Shown here: piece after piece, positions 1 through 5,291 of the stretch | Layout of the letters: each line of letters starts with the position of its first letter | How positions within the stretch are numbered: position 1 is the first letter of the stretch | Origin: Opitutia bacterium UBA3151 | Lineage (GTDB): Bacteria > Verrucomicrobiota > Verrucomicrobiia > Opitutales > Seribacteraceae | DNA: 9,042 nucleotides | Reading direction: 5' to 3' | NCBI GenBank assembly: GCA_002364975.1 | Contig: DEYT01000075.1 | Span: 1 to 9,042 of the forward strand | The notes under the pieces: model-generated | What the model saw: the letters and a program-made list of their open reading frames with translations, nothing else | What the model was told of the DNA's origin: nothing | Database searches by the model: none | Position numbers and translations under genes: made by a program

Positions 1-407
1 GCTGTAAAAAATTCTGGAGGTTGCCTAATGCCGTCAATGTTTAGAAGAATTCGATTGCCTTCCATGCCTCTAATGTTAATGCCTTTTTCACCACTTCCCA
101 AGTAGGGGACAAGGGGGTCTGCTCCTGTAAAGTCAAAGGGGATAGAAACACCTGGCTCGTACTTAAAAGCCTCCTCCAGGCTCACTGCTCCACTTCTCAT
201 CAGATCTTCATCCGTTATTACCGAATCCATACCAGCAGTAGAGGATGTAGTTTTTTCGGACCTTGTTGCAATGATAGTAATCGGTTCTAATTCTTCTCTA
301 TTTTGGCCGTGTAAAAAAGGGGTGGGTAATATCAAAAAGCTAAGAATGAAAGGAGGGGTGCCGCGAAATAGCCCAAAGTGCAACAGAACAAAATACCTAA
401 TAATCAT
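1..407 (-). CDS. TonB-dependent outer-membrane receptor, heme/hemoglobin type (N-terminal part, runs off window)
   Basis: Translating the minus strand from the ATG at 407-405 gives 135 open codons to the window edge. The product is an outer-membrane beta-barrel that would import an iron-containing ligand using energy from TonB. The N-terminus is a long hydrophobic signal sequence (about residues 1-35). It is followed by a TonB-box-like segment EPITIIATRSEKT (41-53) and the start of the plug domain: VITDEDLMRSG, then YEPGVSIPFDF (83-93), then KGINIRGMEGNRILLNIDGIRQP (108-130, key residues INIRG and DGIRQP). This plug signature is typical of the hemoglobin/transferrin/heme receptor branch; the exact ligand is inferred, not shown. 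The start codon shares its A with the stop of the upstream propeller gene (TAATG), so translational coupling is likely. The barrel lies outside the window, so ligand-binding loops cannot be judged. Confidence 0.88.
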   Translation of the reverse strand, partial: MIIRYFVLLHFGLFRGTPPFILSFLILPTPFLHGQNREELEPITIIATRSEKTTSSTAGMDSVITDEDLMRSGAVSLEEAFKYEPGVSIPFDFTGADPLVPYLGSGEKGINIRGMEGNRILLNIDGIRQPPEFFT

Positions 408-2806
408 TACTCACGATCAATCCAAGTTTTGGTATTGTAATGATAAAATCTTGGAAGATTGTTTCCACTCTGAAAATACAACCAGGATGTTGTGGATTGA
501 TCATAGAAATAGGGATAAACTGAATAATCTGTATACAACCAACCGTAACTTTCCAAGTAGAACCATCCATTTGAATAGGGGGTCGACCCTTCCGGTCTGG
601 AACCAATGATCTGAGTTATGGTATCCACAGTTGATTTATCTGAAGAATTCGGATTCCATCCATGACTTACTTCTTCGTGATCGGTGAGTCCGTCCCCATC
701 CGTATCCATTGAATTTGGATCAGTATTGTAGGTGCTTAGTTCATCTTCATCACTAATTCCATCCCCATCCGTGTCCTGAACAATAAAGGTAAGGATCCAC
801 CCATCCTCCTCGTCTCCAACACTGTTATCAACAACCCTGTGAGTGGTTTTATTGTAATATGCAGGAAATTCATAGGAACTTCCATCATTACCAACAAAAC
901 CTGACGCCAAGGCCAGCCAGTCCGTACCTCCTGCTTCAATTTGATCCCGGGTAATAATTAAGCCTGAAACATTGTTGTACAAAACTTTTCCGAGATCAGG
1001 ATTTGAAGTGTTACCGTTTATCGAGTCTTTGTTTCGCAAAGTCCAGCCATTCTCGACATCACCATCTACATTTTCAACTACTCGATGGAAACTGATATTA
1101 TAATATGCTGGATGGGTGTATTTGTCAGGATACTTTTCAGGACTTAACAATATCCAATCTGTAGCACCCGAGGAGACTTCATCGGCAGTTATAACCTGAC
1201 CCGTATCCGCATTGTAAAGGACAAGATTGGAATCAGCAGTCGTGCTTTCCAAAATTTCGGAAAATGAACTCGAAATACCATTCGTAAAATGAGTTAACAC
1301 CCAGCCCTCTATCTCAGTATCACGGGCACTGTCCAATACCTGATGCAAAGTAGAATTATAATATGCTGGGTGAGTGTAAGAACTGTAAGCTTGGTTTGTT
1401 GGATCAAGTAAAGACCAAGCTGAAGTGTTTGATTTGCTCGCTAAATTTGCGGTAACTAAATCCTGAGAAACAGTGTGGTATAAATTTTTCTCTGCAGATT
1501 GATTAAATTCAGAAAACTTGTAGGAATAAAATGCTCCAGATCTATTTATGTCATTGTTTCTAGCACGATAAGAGGCAACTAGTAAATGCTGGTTGGAAGA
1601 CTGGATGGATTTTGCAAAAAAATCATCATCTTCACCACTTTCAGGCGAAACTTTACCATTAAATTGAGTGGACCCATTGCTTTCCAATTGAAATTCATAA
1701 ATGGATCCAGCCCCGTCTTTTGGATCTCCAACGAAAAGACTACCGGTTCCATCCTCATTCTCTTTCACAAGTAAGGACCGACCAAACCAACCATCTGAGT
1801 AATCTGGAGAGATTATTTTGGAAAGTAGGATGGCTGTTCCGTTTTGATCAAATTTGAAAATATGGACTGCCCCATTACCAGCAATGTATTCTCCAATTGC
1901 CAAAAGGTTACCTGTCTGTGCAAGGACTCTTCCAAATTTCCCTCCATTGTAAGAGACATCAGAGGCATGGATTTCTTGCATCAAACTTAAAGAACCGTTG
2001 TCCTCCACACCAAAAATACTTACTTTTCCTGGAAATTCGCTCTTTTCATCATGATAATAGTTGCCAACAACCAGTCTTCTACCGTACTCAGAAAAAACGA
2101 TTTCAGTACCTCCCGTCCTAGTCGTTGAACTCAGATTAATCTTCTGTAGAAGGGAAGTAGTATTATTTTCAACCTCATATCTTAGCAGTTCCGAATTAGC
2201 TAAAAAACCTGTATCAGAAAGGTTGTCATCTACGGACTGGTAATCCATTCCAGCCACGGTTAAATATGAATCCTTTAGATGGGTACCGTATCCAAACTCA
2301 TCGCTTTCAGAAAGATAATCTGGAGCTAAAATCGTTTGGTCAAATGTGGCCAAACCATTTTCATCAATGTCATATAGATGAATTTGTGCAGTTTCATTCG
2401 ATTCAGACCCATTGTTTACAAATAAAGTTCGGGTTCGGCAGGTTACCACTAGTTTATCTCCATCAATCTGAGTGCTATGCCCAAACCTCAGATTATCTTT
2501 CGGCACTGGGGCATGCACGCTATCTGCTAAAGTGCACAGACCTGTACTTGGGTCGATCTTGTAGATATACACTACACCTGCGTCTACCAATAGGCTTCCA
2601 TTGACCTCTAAGTCGTGGTTGCTTGAGCCAACCACCAATAAATTATTGGAAACGGTAAATGCGTCCGAATCTGCGAATTCAGATCCATACTCAGGATTCG
2701 GATTGTTTATTCTTTCTGAAAACTGAAGGCTTACATTGCCACTGCAGACGCTCGAAAAAAGGATATAAAATGGTAAAAAACAAAGCTTCTTAAACATAAA
2801 CAACAT
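407..2806 (-). CDS. Large secreted beta-propeller protein with three internal repeats, TSP3-like calcium repeats and aromatic C-terminal domain
   Basis: The reading frame can open at a TTG at 2836, but that codon lies inside the operator palindrome. I prefer ATG 2806 (799 residues); ATG 2797 would begin the signal peptide directly with MFKKLCFLPFYILFSS. No clear Shine-Dalgarno is seen. Numbering from the TTG frame: residues about 45-445 are integrin/FG-GAP-like propeller blades, with recurring 'FG..(10-15)..L.V(A/G)' then 'G.V.I(Y/F).' (e.g. FGRVLAQTGNLLAIGEYIAGNGAVHIFKF). Residues 449-684 hold three copies of a roughly 82-86-residue repeat with core PAYYN...H. Residues 688-723 carry two DTDGDG calcium-binding motifs of thrombospondin type 3. 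Residues 752-809 are Tyr/Trp-rich (GWFYLES, GWLYTDYS, YPYFYD, WLYFQSG). It is probably exported and held at the surface. Being first in the operon with the TonB receptor suggests a role in ligand capture, which is inference. It could instead be an adhesin. Confidence 0.82.
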   Translation of the reverse strand: MLFMFKKLCFLPFYILFSSVCSGNVSLQFSERINNPNPEYGSEFADSDAFTVSNNLLVVGSSNHDLEVNGSLLVDAGVVYIYKIDPSTGLCTLADSVHAPVPKDNLRFGHSTQIDGDKLVVTCRTRTLFVNNGSESNETAQIHLYDIDENGLATFDQTILAPDYLSESDEFGYGTHLKDSYLTVAGMDYQSVDDNLSDTGFLANSELLRYEVENNTTSLLQKINLSSTTRTGGTEIVFSEYGRRLVVGNYYHDEKSEFPGKVSIFGVEDNGSLSLMQEIHASDVSYNGGKFGRVLAQTGNLLAIGEYIAGNGAVHIFKFDQNGTAILLSKIISPDYSDGWFGRSLLVKENEDGTGSLFVGDPKDGAGSIYEFQLESNGSTQFNGKVSPESGEDDDFFAKSIQSSNQHLLVASYRARNNDINRSGAFYSYKFSEFNQSAEKNLYHTVSQDLVTANLASKSNTSAWSLLDPTNQAYSSYTHPAYYNSTLHQVLDSARDTEIEGWVLTHFTNGISSSFSEILESTTADSNLVLYNADTGQVITADEVSSGATDWILLSPEKYPDKYTHPAYYNISFHRVVENVDGDVENGWTLRNKDSINGNTSNPDLGKVLYNNVSGLIITRDQIEAGGTDWLALASGFVGNDGSSYEFPAYYNKTTHRVVDNSVGDEEDGWILTFIVQDTDGDGISDEDELSTYNTDPNSMDTDGDGLTDHEEVSHGWNPNSSDKSTVDTITQIIGSRPEGSTPYSNGWFYLESYGWLYTDYSVYPYFYDQSTTSWLYFQSGNNLPRFYHYNTKTWIDRE
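668..775 (-). other. Thrombospondin type 3-like calcium-binding repeats in the propeller protein
   Basis: Residues 688-723 of the long frame contain DTDGDGISDEDEL and, 23 residues on, DTDGDGLTDHEEV, separated by a 'T(N)TDPN..D' spacer. This is the standard bacterial TSP3 layout that binds calcium and acts as a rigid spacer in exported proteins. Here it sits between the triple repeat and the aromatic C-terminal domain, consistent with a stalk. Confidence 0.85.
785..1486 (-). repeat. Three in-frame ~82-86-residue protein repeats (PAYYN...H repeat)
   Basis: Inside the propeller protein three units align without forcing. The 'PAYYN' cores are at residues 490, 576 and 658 of the long frame, each followed by a histidine five residues on (STLHQV, ISFHRV, KTTHRV) and then an acidic stretch and 'GW.L' (EGWVLTHF, NGWTLRNK, DGWILTFI). 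Each core is preceded by a W-x-L-L element (WSLLDP, WILLSP, WLALAS), and two of these by 'LYN..(T/S)G.(V/I)IT' and an acidic helix-like segment. The DNA copies are diverged, so this is an old domain duplication rather than a recent tandem repeat. I do not recognise the domain family. Confidence 0.7.
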
Positions 2807-2811
2807 AAGGT

Positions 2812-2838
2812 TATTGAGACTGAGTCTCACTCTCAATA
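2812..2838. promoter_or_regulatory. Fur-box-like operator upstream of the propeller/TonB-receptor operon
   Basis: Positions 2815-2829 form a perfect 7-1-7 palindrome, TGAGACT-G-AGTCTCA. A second, imperfect 7-1-7 element (TGAGTCT-C-ACTCTCA, 2821-2835) overlaps it at a 6-bp step. The whole is bounded by TATTGAG and CTCAATA, themselves inverted repeats. Overlapping heptamers offset by six bases are the known architecture of extended Fur boxes. The sequence fits the TGAnnnT-n-AnnnTCA frame but differs inside from the enterobacterial TGATAAT half site. It ends a few bases upstream of the preferred ATG at 2806, so bound repressor would block initiation. Naming Fur as the regulator is inference from this layout and from the iron genes on both sides. 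Confidence 0.65.
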
Positions 2839-2861
2839 AATTAAGAGAGCCCTTTCGGTTG

Positions 2862-2936
2862 AAAAATGTAATAATTTCAATTTTCTTTTAGGCTTTCGTG
2901 GGTAAATTTTCACATAAATAAAATTATTACATTTTT
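2862..2936. repeat. Perfect 16-bp inverted repeat in the divergent regulatory region
   Basis: AAAAATGTAATAATTT at 2862-2877 is exactly reverse-complemented at 2921-2936, with 43 bases between. Both divergent operons are therefore preceded by the same AAATTATTACATTTTT sequence read in their own direction, followed downstream by one of the two palindromic operators. It may hold a promoter element or a second regulator site used in both directions. Both arms are AT-rich, but a perfect 16-bp match placed like this is unlikely to be accidental. No -10/-35 pair could be assigned with certainty. Confidence 0.6.
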
Positions 2937-2946
2937 TTCTTGAAGA

Positions 2947-2967
2947 TATTGAGTCTCAGTCTCAATA
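2947..2967. promoter_or_regulatory. Second Fur-box-like operator upstream of bfd-bfr
   Basis: Another copy of the palindrome seen at 2812-2838. The outer arms TATTGAG and CTCAATA are identical, with the core TGAGTCT-C-AGTCTCA at 2950-2964 (7-1-7 with one mismatched pair). It is 6 bp shorter than the other copy, i.e. exactly one hexamer step, and shares the 13-base run TCAGTCTCAATAA with it when the other copy is read on the minus strand. It lies 45 bp upstream of the ferredoxin ATG, a good position to control a promoter. A candidate -35/-10 pair, TTGAAG (2973-2978) and TATCAA (2996-3001), lies between but would leave a very short leader, so the promoter itself is not firmly placed. Confidence 0.62.
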
Positions 2968-3012
2968 AGATCTTGAAGAATTAAATTCCGTCTGATATCA
3001 AACTACCTTTGT

Positions 3013-3294
3013 ATGGAATTATTAACCCTAAAGAATATTGCATCTAAATTCTACGACCCTGTGGTTTGTAATTGTTTCAAGGTCAAAGCCTCCACTATCA
3101 AGATGGCAATCAAGGCGGATGAAAATCAAACATTGGACGACTTACTAGAAATAACCAATGCGGGAAATGGATGCCGAGCTTGCGTCTGCAGGGTCGATAG
3201 AATTATGAAAGGATTACCAACAGAATGTGGGCCGTGTTCCAAATGCCCTTCATGTGGGCTTATATCAAAACTCTGTGATTGTAAGTGTGCCTAA
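3013..3294 (+). CDS. bfd: Bacterioferritin-associated ferredoxin-like [2Fe-2S] protein with an extra cysteine-rich tail
   Basis: The product is 93 residues. Residues 17-65 match the BFD-like [2Fe-2S] domain, with ligands Cys19-x-Cys21 and, 32 residues later, Cys54-x2-Cys57 in 'NAGNGCRACVCRV'. In characterised bacteria Bfd docks on bacterioferritin and passes electrons through the heme to release stored iron as Fe2+. The gene lies directly upstream of a bacterioferritin gene, which supports this role. E. coli Bfd is 64 residues; this protein has about 14 extra N-terminal residues and a tail with Cys at 72, 75, 78, 81, 88, 90 and 92. The C-x2-C-x2-C-x2-C run resembles a metal or Fe-S binding loop and is not part of ordinary Bfd. 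The ATG at 3013 has no good Shine-Dalgarno, but no other in-frame start precedes the ligands. A Fur-like operator 45 bp upstream suggests iron control. Confidence 0.85.
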   Translation: MELLTLKNIASKFYDPVVCNCFKVKASTIKMAIKADENQTLDDLLEITNAGNGCRACVCRVDRIMKGLPTECGPCSKCPSCGLISKLCDCKCA

Positions 3295-3301
3295 TGGATT
3301 T

Positions 3302-3317
3302 AAGTGCTTAGGCACTT
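3302..3317 (+). other. Small hairpin between bfd and bfr
   Basis: AAGTGC-TTAG-GCACTT forms a 6-bp stem with a 4-base loop just after the ferredoxin stop. It is followed by the 12-bp palindrome TTGAAATTTCAA (3316-3327) and a short T run. The stem is short and the T run does not follow directly, so it is a weak candidate for partial termination or an mRNA-processing site that would let bfd and bfr accumulate at different levels. Confidence 0.25.
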
Positions 3318-3349
3318 GAAATTTCAAATTTTTCATCTAAAATATAAGG

Positions 3350-3826
3350 ATGAAAGGTCATCCTGAAGTAATTGAATCCTTGAATGCAGGTCTTACCGTT
3401 GAACTTACCGCGGTAAACCAATATTTTATACACTCTAAAATGTGTGAAAGTTGGGGTCTCTACAAGTTGGCAAAGCATTATTACGATGAATCTATCGAAG
3501 AAATGAAGCATGCGGAAGAGGTCATCGACAGGATTTTATATTTAGACGGCGTGCCCGAAATTGGAAGGTATAATGTGATTAATTCCGGTACAAAACCGGT
3601 GGAACAAATATCATTTAATCTCAAAATGGAGTCCAATGGAGTTGCCATATATAATGAAGCAATTGGGATTTGTATCACTCATCAAGATTCTGGCAGTCGG
3701 GACTTGATGGAACGAATGGTAGTTGAATCTGAAGAGAGTGTTGATTGGGCCGAAGCTCAACTGGATCTTGTCAAGATGGTAGGTTTGGAAAATTATTTAT
3801 CCCAACAAATAGGGAAAAAAGCATAA
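3350..3826 (+). CDS. bfr: Bacterioferritin subunit lacking the C-terminal ferroxidase ligands
   Basis: At 158 residues it has the same length as E. coli bacterioferritin and aligns to it without gaps at every site checked. The family forms a 24-subunit heme-containing iron-storage shell. Seen here: Glu18, Glu51, His54 and Glu94 of the dinuclear ferroxidase centre, Tyr25, and Met52 (the heme axial ligand at the subunit interface, in 'EEMKHAE'). The last two ligands, Glu127 and His130 in E. coli, are Ser127 and Ser130 here (segment VVESEESVDW). One iron site should therefore be crippled. In some proteobacteria, shells mix a heme-binding, ferroxidase-poor subunit with a ferroxidase-active one; this protein fits the former type, and a partner gene elsewhere is predicted. 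The start is fixed by the conserved MKG N-terminus; AAGG directly abuts the ATG. It lies 55 bp downstream of the ferredoxin gene, probably in one operon. Confidence 0.93.
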   Translation: MKGHPEVIESLNAGLTVELTAVNQYFIHSKMCESWGLYKLAKHYYDESIEEMKHAEEVIDRILYLDGVPEIGRYNVINSGTKPVEQISFNLKMESNGVAIYNEAIGICITHQDSGSRDLMERMVVESEESVDWAEAQLDLVKMVGLENYLSQQIGKKA

Positions 3827-3890
3827 TCCCAAACTCTTTCGGTTGCACTACGGCAGCCGAATGCTGATGATTCATCACAGAACTACATTG

Positions 3891-4943
3891 ATGAAAAACA
3901 GCACACAAAGAAAAAAACAATTCTATCCGGTAAGCCCTGGATTGAGGGAGTATTTAAGTCATTACAAGCGTGAAATGCGTTTGCCGGTCAAATACGAAAA
4001 TTTGCTTCAGAGCGTGGACTCTTACCCATTGATCAACGAAAAAAATGAAGATACTTTATGGCAATCCATGGTCTATGACCAACACTACGGTAAGGATATC
4101 TTTGAAGGTCTCAAGCAAATTTATGTTCTTTTGCGCTCTGGCGGGGATAAGAAAATCTTACCTAATTTATATGTGGATCGGGTTGACTATTGTACTTTCG
4201 GCAACACTAAACCCTTTCGAATCCGAATCGTAAATCAATACAATGACAACCATGATTATTTCTATGTAAAAAAAGCGGACGCATCTAGAATATACGGGTT
4301 AGAGCTTGAACAACTTCTTTCTCCAAACGAGATTAATTTTCATGTCGATCGAGATTCCCTAGTTGAAGAACATATCATTGGAGTACCAGGAGACGATTTC
4401 ATCGAGAACTATCTGGAAAGGGATGACCTTAACGAAGTCCGGCTTGCCAAAGAATTTATCAAATTTAATGAACGCTGTTTTGTGCGTTTACTCGGAGATA
4501 TGAGAGCCTACAACTATGTGGTAGAAATGACACCCGACTTCGAGCACAATCAATACCGGGTTCGAGCGATCGACTTCGACCAGCAATGTTATGAAGGGCG
4601 TAAGTCTTTTTATTTGCCCCAGTTCTTCAAGAATAACCTCCCAGTAGTAAAACTTTGCAGTCGCTTGATAAATCTCGAAACAAGCCACCAGTACCAAAGG
4701 GAGGAGCGCACCTTAATTAAGCGCCGGTTCAATGTAGCCCCAACTCGAATTACCAAACTTCGTGAATGTATGTGTAAGGACCAGATTTCGAGCGATGAAA
4801 AACTTCTCGCACTTCGGAATGAACTTTCGCAGATGCATCAAGATTCTAGATTCGAGCAATGTCTTACCATGGGAGAACTTACCTTTTTAAACATTGCGGT
4901 ATCTTTAGACCTTACCGATGAAGTCCCAGCCAAGTTTCTTTAA
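3891..4943 (+). CDS. Hypothetical protein with predicted protein-kinase-like (phosphotransferase) fold
   Basis: I do not recognise a named family. The frame opens at a TTG at 3843, with ATGs at 3861, 3867 and 3891. I chose 3891 (350 residues, MKNSTQRKKQF) because the preceding residues look non-coding in character, but no start has a good ribosome site. Numbering from 3891, the order of motifs resembles kinase-fold phosphotransferases: a strand pair with Lys127-Lys128 (YFYVKKAD), a hinge-like LVEEHIIGVPGDDF (about 157-170), a catalytic-loop-like GDMRAYN with Asp203 and Asn208, and a metal-loop-like IDFDQ with Asp228 and Asp230. Usual kinases have HxDxxxxN and DFG/DxD; here Gly replaces the His. 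The C-terminal third is charged and helical. No signal peptide or membrane segment is visible, so it is probably cytoplasmic. The substrate is unknown. It is co-directional with bfr (64 bp gap), but a link to iron is unproven. Confidence 0.65.
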   Translation: MKNSTQRKKQFYPVSPGLREYLSHYKREMRLPVKYENLLQSVDSYPLINEKNEDTLWQSMVYDQHYGKDIFEGLKQIYVLLRSGGDKKILPNLYVDRVDYCTFGNTKPFRIRIVNQYNDNHDYFYVKKADASRIYGLELEQLLSPNEINFHVDRDSLVEEHIIGVPGDDFIENYLERDDLNEVRLAKEFIKFNERCFVRLLGDMRAYNYVVEMTPDFEHNQYRVRAIDFDQQCYEGRKSFYLPQFFKNNLPVVKLCSRLINLETSHQYQREERTLIKRRFNVAPTRITKLRECMCKDQISSDEKLLALRNELSQMHQDSRFEQCLTMGELTFLNIAVSLDLTDEVPAKFL

Positions 4944-5211
4944 ATTCTTCCTATTACTCCTCTTCGCCGGACCTGCTAAGTTGAGAGCAGATCAAGACTC
5001 GACCGAAGAACGATTTATCCTGCTTCACGGACTGTCCAGAACCAACAAGTCCGTGATCAAAGTGGAAGCCTACTTCAAGAAGAAAAATTTTCAGATTCTA
5101 AATTTAAGTTATCCATCCAGAAAATTTAAAATTGAAAGACTCAGCCAAATGTTTGAGCACAAATCCAAGAATTGCCTCAACCAAAATCAACAAATAAAAT
5201 CCATTTGGTGA
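4918..5211 (+). pseudogene. Remnant of a secreted alpha/beta-hydrolase (lipase/esterase-like), frameshifted and truncated
   Basis: Ninety-seven residues starting at an ATG that overlaps the last 26 bases of the upstream gene. MKSQPSFFKFFLLLLFAGPAKLRA is a clear signal peptide. Residues 32-38 (RFILLHG) and 'LNLSYPSRKFKIERL' (61-75) match the first strands and oxyanion-type HG motif of PGAP1/lipase-like alpha/beta-hydrolases. Those proteins are usually over 200 residues and continue into 'KIHxVxHSxGG', the nucleophile elbow. Here the frame ends at 'QQIKSIW-stop', while the next-but-one frame reads KIHLV at 5196-5210 and then departs from the family (RKFW). This suggests an indel near the A-rich 5191-5200 plus loss of everything after the elbow, including Ser, Asp and His. 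The remainder to 5291 shows no further hydrolase sequence. A short secreted peptide could still be made, but no catalysis is expected. Confidence 0.65.
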
Positions 5212-5291
5212 GAAAATTTTGGCTTTTGGATAAGTTTAGCTTGTACTCGTTGGGATTGAATTTCACTCTTTGTCATCAATCCTTTATGCCA

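Noticed and set aside
271..609. Plus-strand 112-residue ORF near the left edge
   Set aside because: It lies antisense to the end of the propeller gene and the start of the TonB receptor, both well supported; its protein is low-complexity with no domain or start signal.
2734..2748. Lipobox in the propeller protein (FSSVCSG)
   Set aside because: Val directly before the Cys and Ser-Ser before that do not fit the usual L-A/S-G/A-C pattern; an ordinary signal peptidase I site is more likely.
2807..2836. TTG at 2836 as start of the propeller protein
   Set aside because: The ten extra residues are encoded by the palindromic operator itself, and the natural signal peptide begins at the ATG at 2806 or 2797.
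3302..3335. Rho-independent terminator after bfd
   Set aside because: The stem is only 6 bp and a second palindrome separates it from the T run; kept only as a weak hairpin feature.
2852..3846. Ten-base repeat CTTTCGGTTG at 2852 and 3837
   Set aside because: Only two short copies, in unrelated settings; compatible with chance.
3843..3890. TTG start for the kinase-like protein
   Set aside because: The N-terminal extension (HYGSRMLMIHHRTTL) looks like translated intergenic DNA, and the TTG has no ribosome site; ATG 3891 starts a plausible soluble protein.
5172..5291. Extended N-terminus of the first sulfatase
   Set aside because: The 40 extra residues would hide the signal peptide; part of them (KIHLV) belongs to the broken hydrolase read in this frame.
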